Part shown: in pieces, positions 32,880-43,643 of the stretch
How positions within the stretch are numbered: the first letter of the stretch is position 1
Layout: the number at the start of each line of letters is the position of its first letter
Program-made: the position numbers and the translations under genes
NCBI GenBank assembly: GCA_949317995.1
Contig: OX439040.1
Span: 74,435,972 to 74,499,971 of the forward strand
Length of the DNA stretch: 64,000 nucleotides
Reading direction: 5' to 3'
Source of the DNA: Acholoe squamosa
Taxonomy: Eukaryota; Annelida; Polychaeta; Phyllodocida; Polynoidae
The notes under the pieces: generated by a model
What the model saw: the letters and a program-made list of their open reading frames with translations, nothing else
Database searches by the model: none
Told to the model about the DNA's origin: nothing

Positions 32880-34740
32880 TCCGCTTTCTGAGGAGACTTT
32901 TATATTCACCTTTTTAGTGTGCAAGTATGCCTCCCATATTGTGCACCCTGAGCTTAATCTGATCCTATAAGACTCATGTGTGACCAAATTTCGGTGGCTT
33001 TATTAGAGTTCTATAGTCTAAAATCCTCACATTTAACTTTGATTCTAAAGGACACACAAGATGTGTATCCATACATTTGGTATATAGAAGTATCATGGTG
33101 GTAACTTTCTAGTTATTATTCTACATTTTATCTATCTACTTTCATCATAGCTTGCATTATCTTGCACCTGGTAAAATGAGAACCATTGCCCCAATCCTTC
33201 CCTCACCCACACACAATTGCAATAGCCCCTAACTTATCTAAATTCGCAGTAGAGGGCGGCACAAGGCAGGTCCGATCTACAACTTATTCCAGCCTATGGC
33301 GGCCATATTGGAAAGCAGGGAAATCTGTGCTTTTTTGCTGGCACCAACTCGACCCATATGTAAATGTAGTGAAGATTGAGAGTGCTTCATGGATACCCAG
33401 TGGTCATCCACAGCCAAAATGGACATAGTCTTTGAAATCAGGTCAATAGAATTTTAAGGCCTATACAATTAAATCTATGCACAGATTTGTTACAAAAACA
33501 TGACGATTCACTAATTTGTTAGTACATTAATAGATATGATATTCTAATTTAATCCACAGTTCTTTCTAAATACATCTTTTCCAACAACAACAAACCGTCG
33601 TTAAACCCTGTGCTATTTTTTGCAGCCACTGAAAGACTCCCATCCCTGCAGCCAACCAGTGACAGTTGCGGCTAGGCTGTACCTAACTGAGAATGACACA
33701 ATCTCGGTTAGGCCCCCCAGCTATTTAGGGCCCTGTATCTACATCCCAACAAAATTCTGTTATTTCAATGATACTCAGTCGCCGTCACTTGACTTCCACC
33801 TTAGTTAACAACATAACCACCCAACATCCTCAAAAGAGGACCTTATAAACGTCTTGTGACCAGTATTTCTGTACACTAAGCTGCTGTCACTACCTGCAGG
33901 GTCATGTGACCTGACCAGTGTCTAACAGCATTCCTTGTTCACATTCAGTCACCACGGGGTGAGTATCCCCAAAAAATGGCATAAAAATCCCCAGATTTTG
34001 ATCATTGGAATAGTTGCCATGGCAACCAGGAATAGGCATATAGGTTGATTGATCATGAAAAATGTTACCATCCAAATATAGGCCATTAAATTGGAAATGA
34101 TGCATTTTAAATGAGACCATTGAATTCTGCATCAAAAATTAGCTTAATGTAATTTTGTAATGATTTAAAGTAATTTTGCCTCTCCGATGCCCCCTGGTGG
34201 CCAAATAGGGAATTAAAATCCACCGTGGCGGGGTGTTCTCCCCACATATGTCGACTGTTGATGTGTTGTTTGTATGGTGATGGCTGACAATAATGACATG
34301 TAATGATTGAAAAAGTGTTGATGACAGGTTGATCAACACTATCAACACACTATCTACCAGGTTTCAATGTTGATGCATCATCTGTGCCCACTGCCTCCTG
34401 CCAGCTTTAAGCATGGCAGGCCTCTATCAGCACTGTCGGTCATTAGCAGGAAATAGAGTAAAATTCAGATTCTCACTTTGCGGCTCTTATGGTAGATTTC
34501 AGAATTCAGAGAAAAGAAATTGTATGTTGGAGGGTAGGTTGAGTAAATAAAGAGTAACCTTACTATAATTACTGACAGACTTAGATATAGGTGAGAGGGG
34601 GAACATACCCCCTACCTCATGTTTGACGTCACTCTAATGCCTCACATTTAGTTGGCTATTCCATTACATTGTTTGACTGTAGCACAAATGACCTACTCCA
34701 TACTTTTATTATGATAAAGATTGCAAGACTAGTGTCTGTT
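32880..34740. other. Non-genic stretch with a perfect RFX X-box
   Basis: No gene recognised; the open frame at 33186-33428 (plus) shows no known motif. At 34013-34026 the sequence is GTTGCCATGGCAAC, a perfect palindromic RFX-family X-box. Confidence 0.5.
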
Positions 34741-34749
34741 AATTGGACA

Positions 34750-35075
34750 AAGGGCTAGTGGAAAAGCCCCCTTATCTCAAATAAGGGACTAGTCCCTCTT
34801 TTTTTGAAAATCCTGGATCTGCCACTCGGGGTAAGATTTCAATACAGGGTAAGATTTTAATATGCAGGAGTCTGCAACAGCTACACTGGCTGCAATGCTG
34901 TCACAATTAATGATTCTGTAAAAGGAAAAAGGACCTCAGCTATCTAACTATGTCTACCATACTGTGTAGGTTGTTTTATGGGTGGGGCACCTATCACCAT
35001 CCATCTCTGTCTGTAGTTAATGAACCTGTTTGTCACTGTCACTGACTGGTGTCTGGTGTATGGATATAGAGGGAG
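34750..35075 (+). repeat. Dispersed repeat, left copy flanking the Ngaro-like element
   Basis: Shares 'gctacactggctgcaatgctg', 'tgtcacaattaatg' and 'gttaatgaacctgtttgtcac' with 40955-41245 in the same orientation. The two copies differ by small gaps and look about 75-80% similar. Function unknown; possibly a SINE- or MITE-like family. Confidence 0.6.
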
Positions 35076-35082
35076 TTGTAGA

Positions 35083-35130
<48 letters not shown>
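35083..35130. repeat. (CT)n(TA)n microsatellite at the left junction
   Basis: About 15 bp of CT repeats followed by about 34 bp of TA repeats, ending directly at the left terminus of the Ngaro-like element. A (TA)n tract also abuts its right terminus. Confidence 0.9.
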
Positions 35131-35133
<3 letters not shown>

Positions 35134-35338
35134 AACTATATACACTCGTGTATATTTATATAATTAACCGCGAACGGTTAGGGACTATTTGCAGCGCGCA
35201 TTGGTATCTATGATGTCATAGCATGACGTCATGGTAAACACTCCTCCAGTATATAAAGAGGAGTTTTCAAGGTAACGGTCAATTGACTCGATTCACCTGT
35301 ACAGGTAACACCACGCTGGGTGTTTCCTTGATTTTTAA
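35131..35338 (+). repeat. Split direct repeat A1 with promoter-like motifs
   Basis: 208 bp, identical by eye to A2. It contains TGACGTCA (35224-35231), a perfect CRE/ATF octamer, followed about 20 bp later by 'agtatataaag', a TATA box, so the element's transcript may start just after 35270. It ends 38 bp before the gag ATG. Confidence 0.85.
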
Positions 35339-35376
35339 CGGTTTTTCTTGGTTGATATTTGTTTTTTCGAATCAAT

Positions 35377-36390
35377 ATGGGGAGAAAATCAACTAGAGGT
35401 GCCAAAGCGGCTATTGCTTCTAAAAAATCGGCTAAATCGGCAAAGAAAACGGTGGAATCGGTCAATTCAGGATTTGCGAGTGAGCTAGATTCTTCTGGGT
35501 TGGATCGGAGATCCATCTCACCCGACCACGCTAAGGGTTTAGCAGGGGAACAGCTCATTGACCAGACGGAGAGATTCGTTGGAAGACGAATTGTGCAATA
35601 TCAAAGGCTTGCTGCAGGAGCTGGTGGCTGGGAAGGACAAGAAAAACGAGACGAAATCTACCAAGGGGGCGTGGCAGCATGCACGTGCGAATGTTTGTTA
35701 ACGACCAGTGACGTCATCTCACCGAGGGCGCAGCCGCGTATCCAGGCAGCGGTCTCCCAGCGTCCTTAGCGACGGTTCGAAATGGGACGACGTCGGGCAT
35801 CGTGGTCGTCGCAGAAGATCTTTTTCTGCTCGTCACAGACCTCGGTCGTCGTCAAGAGGGTCGTCAATGGATTCCTCTACATCCAAGCTTCACACCAATA
35901 CCAAATGTGGTGAGTTTGATCATGAAATGTATGTAAAAAAACGGGAAAAGATCGACACCGTTGAGAAATTGATGCTAGTCAAATTGAATTTTGTCTTGGA
36001 TTATTACAAAGATAACAGTGATGTAGAGGGCATGTTAAGGCATCTCCAAGTCCTGGTTGAAAAAGCTGGGACAAGAATGTATACAGTAGCAGCCCTATTG
36101 GCTTACGATAAATCGGTTAGGACCAGGGCAAATAAGGATGGGATAGAAGCCTTTGGAGTGATAGACAACTCTGACATTCTTAGACACTTATAATATGATG
36201 GTACTGTTCAAGCACAGAAGGCTTATGCCACCAAGGCTAGGAATGGTATCAAACAAAAAATCTCAAATAACTCCTGCTATGCCTTTAATAGAGCGGAAGG
36301 TTGTGTACGGGACCCCTGTAAATACAAACATGTCTGCAGTGGTTGCGGGTCCTCTGGGCATGGTAAAACTGAATGCCAGAAGTCCAGGAG
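35377..36390 (+). pseudogene. Ngaro-like gag, broken
   Basis: The first ATG (MGRKSTRGAKAA) opens a basic, Lys-rich N-terminus in one frame; at about 35590-35620 the gag-like reading (KGLLQELVAGK) moves to another frame, so one base has been gained or lost. In that second frame a TAA occurs at 35699-35701 and another at 36192-36194. Past the second stop the same frame still encodes a cysteine/histidine cluster (CKYKHVCSGCGSSGHGKTEC, about 36307-36372), typical of DIRS/Ngaro gag. Arg/Ser-rich text precedes a folded-looking domain (EKLMLVKLNFVLDYYKDNSD). The product would be a nucleic-acid-binding particle protein; this copy cannot make it intact. Confidence 0.78.
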
Positions 36391-36442
36391 TGAATAGGAA
36401 ACTGCAGGTGGTCGATGTCCCATAGCTGGTAATGATATTTGT

Positions 36443-38380
36443 TTGATGCCGGACCAAGTTATGGTAGGTGTGGTAGATGTCGACTCGCCTTCACAAGCTC
36501 CAGTACAGGAGGTGAATGATACGAAGATGGTTGGGGATTGTTTTTCTTCGACTGAGTCCGTAGCGGAACAAAATATTCTCCAAGAATTTAATTCTTTAGG
36601 AAATGATATAGATGTTACCTGTAATAGTTTAATACAGGTTGGTATTGAACCACTTTTTACTGTTAGTGTCGCAGGTTTACCCAGCATCAGGGTATATGAC
36701 AAGTGTATAGAAGGTACATGTACGTGTGTTCATTACATTGGTGGGGAGAGAGCTCAAATTTTACCATGTAGGGTAGCTTCTTTCCTTCAACAAAACGGTC
36801 TTATTGATATTAGTAGCACTGAGGCTGATTTTATATGGCATGGTATTGTTCAAGGGTTTAAAATTGTGGATCCGGACTGTCGTACTACTTATGATTGTAA
36901 AAATTATAAATCAATCCTGGAGGGAAGATTCTATAATGAATATTGTGGTATATTATTAGACGAGTTGGAGGCGGGTCTAGTCTCGAAGAGTGTTAGTAAA
37001 CCTCGTTTCATCCATGCACTAGGTGGTGTAGAAAAATCAAATGGGAGTTTAAGACCCATAACTGACTGCAGTATGCTGATAAAATATCTATTAACAACTT
37101 TATGGATACCACTACCTCAGCCTTTTCTTATAATAATATTAGCAGGGAGACTGCTCAGTTGAATAAGAACGATTTCATGAGTGTGGTGGATTTAAAGTCA
37201 GCTTATAGGTCTATAAATGTGTATGCACCTCACATGACCATGCAGGGTTTCAGATGGGATTTTGGACATGGTGAGGATTATTATGTAAGCAACAGGTTGA
37301 CTTTTGGCCTGAAATGTGCTCCATATATTTTTAATAGGATCTCTGATTTTATTGTGGAGGTGGCAAAATCCTACGGCGTAGAAAGGATTGTAAATTATCT
37401 AGACGATTTTATAATTATTGCAAGTTCTTATGAAGAATGCCTCAGACAGAGAAATTTACTAACAGAATGTATGGAATATATGGGTTTTGTTATCTCCAGA
37501 GAAAAGGTAACCGATCCAGCACAGGAGTGCAAATTTTTAGGTATTCTGATTAATTCTGTTGAACTGCAGTTATCTTTACCTGAGGATAAAGTGGAGAAAA
37601 TGAGAGGAATTTTATCCAACAATGTGAATAAGAAGTATATCACCAAAAAGGTTCTTGAGAGGATTGGTGGTCTCATGTCTTTTTGTTCCCAGGTTGTAAA
37701 AGGTGGGAGGATGTTCAGTAGAAGAATTTTTGACTTGTGCGCCCGTGCTAGACCAAGGGGTTACATTAGGGTTTCAGAATGTACCAAGCGAGACATGCAG
37801 TGGTGGTAGGGTTTTTGTAATACAGAACGATATGGTTAATACCTCTATGTACTCGGATTCGTCTATTAAGGGCTTTGGAGCTTGGATGGGTAAAGATTTT
37901 CTATATGGAGACTGGACATCTGTTGATAAATTTAATCTTGGGGAAAATCATTTCACTGACCCTCCAATCCTTGACAATCTAAGAAACCATCATCGAAATA
38001 TCAATGTATATGAACTATACCCTGTTATGATGGGCTTAAAACGCTGGATTTCTAGTTATAAAAACAAAAGAATACACTGTATAACAGATAATATGCAAGT
38101 TCTAGCTATGATTAATACAGGCAGGTCAAAAAACAAACTTTGTATGGAATGGCTAAGAGAGATTTTTTGGCTGTGTTTCATTAACAATGTAGAAATATTC
38201 GCTACATATATTAAGTCAGAGGACAATATCCTGGCTGACCAGTTGTCGAGACTTGCATATAAAGGTATGCCTGGTAAATGTATAACTTCTCTCCATAAAA
38301 ATGATATGTGTTGCTTTAATTCCAGAGTGGGAGAGGTTACTAAACAGAAAAAGGTTACTTTTAGCCCAGAGTGTGTCTGA
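36443..38380 (+). pseudogene. Ngaro-like RT/RNase H polyprotein, two frameshifts
   Basis: Open frames 36443-37162, 37102-37809 and 37703-38380 are pieces of one reading. RT motifs: FIHALGGVEKSNGSLRPITD (before the first shift), VVDLKSAYRSINV, GLKCAPYIFNR, YLDDFIIIA (catalytic YxDD). RNase H motifs: MYSDSSIKGFGAWMG, NVYELYPVMMGLKRW, ITDNMQVLAMINTG and DNILADQLSRL. The breaks look like a single-base loss near 37078 and a single-base gain near 37808, judged from where the motif series changes frame. The polymerase would copy the element's RNA into circular DNA; this copy's protein is interrupted. Confidence 0.82.
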
Positions 38381-39236
38381 AAATACAAGGAGAACTAGGA
38401 ACCAACAACTTAAAAGGTATAAGAAATTTTGTAAAAAATTTTGTTTACAAACTTGTCCTTGTTCTCCCTCTCAAAGTTCCATATATGCAGCTTTTATGAA
38501 GCCATCGTCTGTAAAAAATTATTTGTCTGCGGTTTGGTATTTTCAAAAAATTAAGGGCTATCCTGATTATAGTAGTAATTTCATGTTAAAGAAGACCCTT
38601 GATGGCATTGACAGGCTTTCTACCTGTTCAACCAGAGTTATTCACTATTATTCTCCAAAAGACATGTTGAGGTTAAGGTCATTCTTGGATCTAACCAACA
38701 TGGCAGACTTTAAATTTTGGATGGCAATTTTAACATGCTATAGGGGTGTGTTACGAGTGGGACATGTGGTTGAGTCTCCACATTCCTTAAAGGTTGGTGA
38801 TATTAAATTTCATCGAGATTATTTGTCTATGTGTATCAGAACATCCAAGACGGATCAGCTTGGTAAAAGTTCCTTTAATATCTATTTATTAAAAAATGTT
38901 AATTCTCCACTATGTCCTTATCTAGGTCTGAAAAATTTGTGCTGTGGTAGGAGTAGCAGAGAGTATCTGTTTAAGTCTAAGGGTAATCCTCTTCAGTACC
39001 AGTATGTCAACTCCAGGTTAAAGTTTTTATCTTTTCAAGCTGGTATCGAGGGCTGTGTCTCCACCCACTCTTTGAGGCATGGTGGGGATACTTTGTTAAA
39101 AGACGCTGGACTCAGTATAGAGTCTATCAAAAAGAGGGTCAATTGGAAATCCAACTCTGTTTTTAATTATCTACATAACTACAAAGATGAACTATTGGAG
39201 TTGGATAGAGTGTGTCAATCTCATTTGCAATGCTGA
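38301..39236 (+). CDS. Tyrosine recombinase of the Ngaro-like element
   Basis: Open frame of 311 codons from an ATG that overlaps the RNase H frame by 80 bases in another frame, an arrangement seen in DIRS-like elements. An N-terminal core-binding-like part begins near SENTRRTRNQQLKRYKKFC. Catalytic box A is CYRGVLRVGHV (Arg), and box B is THSLRHGGDTLLKDAGLS (His-x-x-Arg) with a C-terminal Tyr in VFNYLHNYKDEL, so the R-H-R-Y set appears complete. It would integrate circular element DNA. It is the only intact-looking frame of the element, so it may still be functional if expressed. It lies immediately before B1. Confidence 0.87.
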   Translation: MICVALIPEWERLLNRKRLLLAQSVSENTRRTRNQQLKRYKKFCKKFCLQTCPCSPSQSSIYAAFMKPSSVKNYLSAVWYFQKIKGYPDYSSNFMLKKTLDGIDRLSTCSTRVIHYYSPKDMLRLRSFLDLTNMADFKFWMAILTCYRGVLRVGHVVESPHSLKVGDIKFHRDYLSMCIRTSKTDQLGKSSFNIYLLKNVNSPLCPYLGLKNLCCGRSSREYLFKSKGNPLQYQYVNSRLKFLSFQAGIEGCVSTHSLRHGGDTLLKDAGLSIESIKKRVNWKSNSVFNYLHNYKDELLELDRVCQSHLQC

Positions 39237-39282
39237 TTGATATGTGTTTTCACATGTGTTTGGCGTGTTTTTATGTGTTTTT

Positions 39283-39463
39283 GGCATGTATGGTGCTGAT
39301 AGCCCCAAGGTCAGTAACCCACCAAACTCATGTGTTTCTGTGATAGATCATTTATTACTTGTATATTATATTAATACCTTTTATTACCGGTACACCCTAG
39401 TATTTATTGTTATCTTATCCATTTATTACCGGTATTATTTTTCCTTGGTAGCGAGTTAACTTA
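39283..39463 (+). repeat. Split direct repeat B1
   Basis: 181 bp, matching B2 (39790-39970) with one visible difference (ttccttgg against ttccctgg). Contains 'attaccggta' twice. Confidence 0.9.
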
Positions 39464-39671
39464 TGGAACTATATACACTCGTGTATATTTATATAATTAA
39501 CCGCGAACGGTTAGGGACTATTTGCAGCGCGCATTGGTATCTATGATGTCATAGCATGACGTCATGGTAAACACTCCTCCAGTATATAAAGAGGAGTTTT
39601 CAAGGTAACGGTCAATTGACTCGATTCACCTGTACAGGTAACACCACGCTGGGTGTTTCCTTGATTTTTAA
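39464..39671 (+). repeat. Split direct repeat A2
   Basis: 208 bp, identical by eye to A1 including the CRE and TATA motifs. It follows B1 without a gap. Confidence 0.9.
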
Positions 39672-39789
39672 ATTTTACTATTGTTATTACTATTGTTATT
39701 ACTATTGTGGTTACTATACTATTGTTATTATATATGCATTTTACTGACTATGCTTATTGTCAACTAATTATTATAGTTGTTTTAATAAA

Positions 39790-39966
39790 GGCATGTATGG
39801 TGCTGATAGCCCCAAGGTCAGTAACCCACCAAACTCATGTGTTTCTGTGATAGATCATTTATTACTTGTATATTATATTAATACCTTTTATTACCGGTAC
39901 ACCCTAGTATTTATTGTTATCTTATCCATTTATTACCGGTATTATTTTTCCCTGGTAGCGAGTTAA

Positions 39967-39970
<4 letters not shown>
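39790..39970 (+). repeat. Split direct repeat B2
   Basis: 181 bp; its end 'gcgagttaactta' runs straight into a (TA)n tract. It marks the right terminus of the element. The 118-bp spacer before it (39672-39789) is AT-rich with 'attgttattact' repeats. Confidence 0.9.

Positions 39971-40015
<45 letters not shown>
39968..40015. repeat. (TA)n microsatellite at the right junction
   Basis: About 48 bp of TA repeats directly after the right terminus of the Ngaro-like element. Confidence 0.9.
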
Positions 40016-40018
<3 letters not shown>

Positions 40019-40954
40019 TATGTTGTATGGTCCATTGCATTGGAGTGACCCAATAGTGAAGGCTCCACTACGCGATTTTCGCCAAGGATCGGAGCTATTC
40101 TCACAAAAGTAGGCACAAACACAGCTCATATAGGACAATTTCTTATTGTTACTATGTATTTGTTTATGTGGGAAAGGATTGGTGTGCGATCTATGGCATG
40201 TTTTTGTTGTCAAAAGGTCCAATGACAGTATCATTCATTGTGAATGCAAGATAGAAATCCAATGTTTATTATGATGTTTATTTATATTGGGATGTAAACA
40301 CCTCCCTAGACTCCTTAGATCGTGTACATTGGAGAGGAAAAGTGCCCTTGATTTGGAAATCAAACCTGTTAGATATTTGGAGGTGATACACATGATCTCA
40401 TGGCTTGTTTACAGGAAAAAAATATAATTTCATCAATAGTTAATTTCAGAAAAACTACATATTTTTTGGATAGGATATTCTCCATGATAAGGATTTCATA
40501 TAGATATCAAGATTAGCTGTCTTGGGTTAGAAATGATCAACACAAACATATACAAACACAAGAAAATAAACAGTGCCATTTTGTCAACAAACAGACTTTC
40601 ACTCAGTGCAAGTGAGCACTGGAATCTCATATTTACATTCTAAGAATGTGGAATTATCTTGTAGTAGCATTGATTCCCACTTGATTTGTACCATCTGGCA
40701 CAATGGTTGTCCTTCTCAAACCTTACAAGGGGCGATTCTGCAACCTTTTTTGCAATTATGTAATGGGTTGAGGCCCTCTTAAGGCAGCTTTTCAGGTTTG
40801 TTAGGCTTAAAACATTTAAGTCCATTATTTGTTAAAGGGATGTTATAATTGGATTTATTATTAGTTATTTGCTTTAGATAATAGCATGAATGACACTCTA
40901 CATCCTTGTACTATATAAATTAAAATTGTAAAATCAGTTGGTTGTACATAAGGC
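40016..40954. other. Non-genic stretch
   Basis: No gene or element I can support. Confidence 0.5.
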
Positions 40955-41245
40955 CAGTGGAATAACTCCCTTAGCTGAAAAGAGCGACTAGCCTGCTCAT
41001 TTATCAAAATCCTTGATCTGCCACTGGAGATGAAATTCTATCAGCCTACAGCAAGGAGCTACACTGGCTGCAATGCTGTCACAATTAATGGTCCTGTAGA
41101 AGGAAAAAAGGACCTCCACCATCTGACTATATGTGTCTACCCCTGTGTAGTAGACCTGTTTTATGGGTAGGGCGCAACCCACCATCTGTCTCTGTCTATA
41201 GTTAATGAACCTGTTTGTCACTGTCTGGTGAGTGGTGTCAGGTGT
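40955..41245 (+). repeat. Dispersed repeat, right copy flanking the Ngaro-like element
   Basis: Same family and orientation as 34750-35075, about 6.2 kb away, with the Ngaro-like element between. Just beyond it, 41259-41290 is a perfect 32-bp palindrome centred on 'agatatatatatct'. Confidence 0.6.
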
Positions 41246-41258
41246 ATGTGCAGCAACC

Positions 41259-41290
41259 CAACCCAACAGATATATATATCTGTTGGGTTG
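41259..41290. repeat. Perfect 32-bp palindrome
   Basis: Arms CAACCCAACAGATATA and its exact complement with no loop; it could extrude as a cruciform or mark a palindromic end. Confidence 0.85.
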
Positions 41291-42445
41291 TTGTATGGTA
41301 CATATATATGGAAACCACTTCCCAAAGCTATAATATTATAGACAGAGGTGTCCAGAGGACAATGGAATACATTCTCATCAATCTACCCTGTGATGATCAA
41401 TAACTTATATATGCATTATGTCTTTGGTAATCATAGATTAAATACATTCAACATAACCAACTATGATGAGCTGCTGGTGTAATTTTATACTTTTCATTCT
41501 GAGATCATTTTAGCCCGTTAAAGATCACATTGGGCTACAATTAGTCATAGCACAGAAGTTGGGCCCTTGATGAGTTCACCCACCAGGGCTGATTTAATGT
41601 TCAGTTAAATAAATACACCATTGTAAAAGAGAATGTTATGATGACAAGGTAGCTAGGTTTAATCTAAGCAATTTTCCGATTGATGTAAGTGTAACTCATA
41701 ATGCTCTCCACCATTGCTCTAATTGACAGTTTAGTAGGTTGTTATTGGTTGCGCTTGTGATGCTGCATTAGATACAAAATTGGTTTGGAAAATTGGTTCA
41801 GTGAACCAGAAGAGACATTTTCCGTCTCATTTGACAGACGACCCAGGTTTCCCATGGTACCTGGGAATGTGTTGGCAGGGAATTCCCATGATGTAGGTCT
41901 ATCGGAATACATGACTTTTTCTCACATTACATTGTAGAGAATCTTGTGGTAAACAGTGATCTAAGGATGCTTCAAAGCTACATAAGGCTTAATGTTGCAT
42001 AGGCCTTCAAAGGTGTGAACATACATTAAAAGCTGATATCAAGAACTCGATAGCATGACTGGAAGGCAAGTTTATGATGCACAGTGCACACAGATTGCAT
42101 GACTATCACATACCATTTTGACTTATTTGAATCAGAAATCAGGCTTTTCAAGAGAAGGATTTCTCAAAGACTCATGAGACAGGACTTTAACAGCCTTATT
42201 TTCCACCTTCAGATGTGACTCTTGCACGTTGTTATGCAGCACAAAGGGAATATTGTGTGACCTTGAAGATTTCATTGATGATGCTTAACGCTTTTATGGG
42301 AGCTTGTAAATCTCATACTATTAACAATTACCCCAATACCCAAAAATAAAATAAACAATTAATGCAGCCTTGATCCCAGTGCTGCATTTGTCACAACCGT
42401 GTAATAATGTAGCTCGTAAAACGTTCAGCATTTTACACGAATCTA
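41291..42445. other. Non-genic stretch with a dispersed repeat
   Basis: No gene recognised. About 41780-41920 ('ggaaaattggttcagtgaacc', 'gggaattccca') recurs at about 49815-49945, so it is another interspersed repeat. Confidence 0.5.
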
Positions 42446-43643
42446 ATAGGGTAGATTTACCTAAAGATGACCGTTCCTGTGCAGGTTTATAATGAGGGAA
42501 ATGCAGTAGCTAATATCTTTGAGCCTAATAGGTCCTTAGGGTCCCCCAAGGTATTAAGTGAAAGACAATTATTTGGGCTTTTTGACCAATTACCTTCTTT
42601 GAATCCATGTGTAAAGTTTATTTATTGTTTTCCATCATTTCTAAGACCATCTTAGTTACTCTATTTTCACCTTGAGATGACCACCTTGCACCTTGAGTGG
42701 ACCACTTGATAACTACTCTTCTATTGGTGCTATGATCATTAAACTATTATTTGAAAAAAGATTAGTGTCTTCTATAGATATGCAGTAAAATGGCATAATT
42801 AAACCTATTGCATCATAAGAAAATGTATGTTTTTACAGTGACTCAAATAGAATGGAAATTGGAGACAATTTTATCGCCATTGATATTGTAAATCTCATCA
42901 AAATAGAAGTGGTATTTCCAACCCTGCATTATAGAGGCTTTGTTTTTAATGTTCTTTTATAGACCTTCAATATGGACTATATTAATCCATTCCTTAACTT
43001 TATCATCACAATCTCAGTATCAACTACTTCCTCTACACAGTAATAACCATATCATTACAGTAAATATTGAACTGTATGCATCAGAGCATAATCCAGTGAA
43101 GATTTCTATTCCAAACTATTCTGGCCATGAATCTTGTGATGTAATCCTACATAATCATTTGTTTCTATTCAATTAAATGTACAAATAGGTGTATAAGGAG
43201 TGGTCAACTCAAGGTGAAATGGTGGTCATCTCAAGGTGAAATCAGTATGTTCTAGGAAATAAGTCCTATACAGAAATTATTTAACATTTCTACACTTTTT
43301 CTTATGCTATCATTTAGCAAATATATTTATCAATTCCTAGAGTCAAAATGTTGTATATGTGAGCACTTGTCATCTTCAAATTATCGAACCAAAGTTGGAG
43401 AATTCTGATGAAATGGCCAGCTGGTCATGGTAAAAACCATTCAAACATGGGAACTTCAGTGTATTATCATGCAATGACAATTACTTCATATATTCCAGGA
43501 CATCATTCTATGGGGTACTATAACACCTCTTTTTCAATAATATTAGGGTTCAAGACCAATGCAGTACATGTGAGATTGAGAAAATCTAGCTGACAGGTGG
43601 CCGACTCTAGGTATGTGGTCGTCTTAAGGTTAATCTACCCTAT
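42446..43643. mobile_element. TIR element, 1.2 kb, TA target duplication
   Basis: Ends ATAGGGTAGATTTACCT and the complementary AGGTTAATCTACCCTAT, flanked by TA on both sides (42444-42445, 43644-43645). Subterminal copies of 'caccttgagatgacca' near 42668 and its inverse near 43215-43240 extend the symmetry. No transposase frame; open frames of 61-78 codons inside are not convincing. It fits a non-autonomous Tc1/mariner-like or other TA-inserting element. Confidence 0.77.

Larger units (their letters stand above)
35131..39970 (+). mobile_element. Ngaro-like tyrosine-recombinase retrotransposon
   Basis: Two split direct repeats define it: A1 (35131-35338), the coding region, then B1 (39283-39463) directly joined to A2 (39464-39671), a 118-bp spacer, and B2 (39790-39970). 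This A1-ORFs-B1A2B2 order is the signature of Ngaro-type elements, which integrate with a tyrosine recombinase in place of a DDE integrase. Coding order is gag, RT, RNase H, recombinase. I see no methyltransferase domain, as in DIRS1 proper, and no SGNH hydrolase. A1 and A2 look identical over 208 bp and B1/B2 differ by one base, yet gag and RT/RNase H carry several frame lesions. No target duplication, as expected for this class. Confidence 0.9.

Noticed and set aside
39244-39459. Small ORF repeated in B1 and B2
   Set aside because: It is only a translation of the split direct repeat and is present twice for that reason; not an extra gene.
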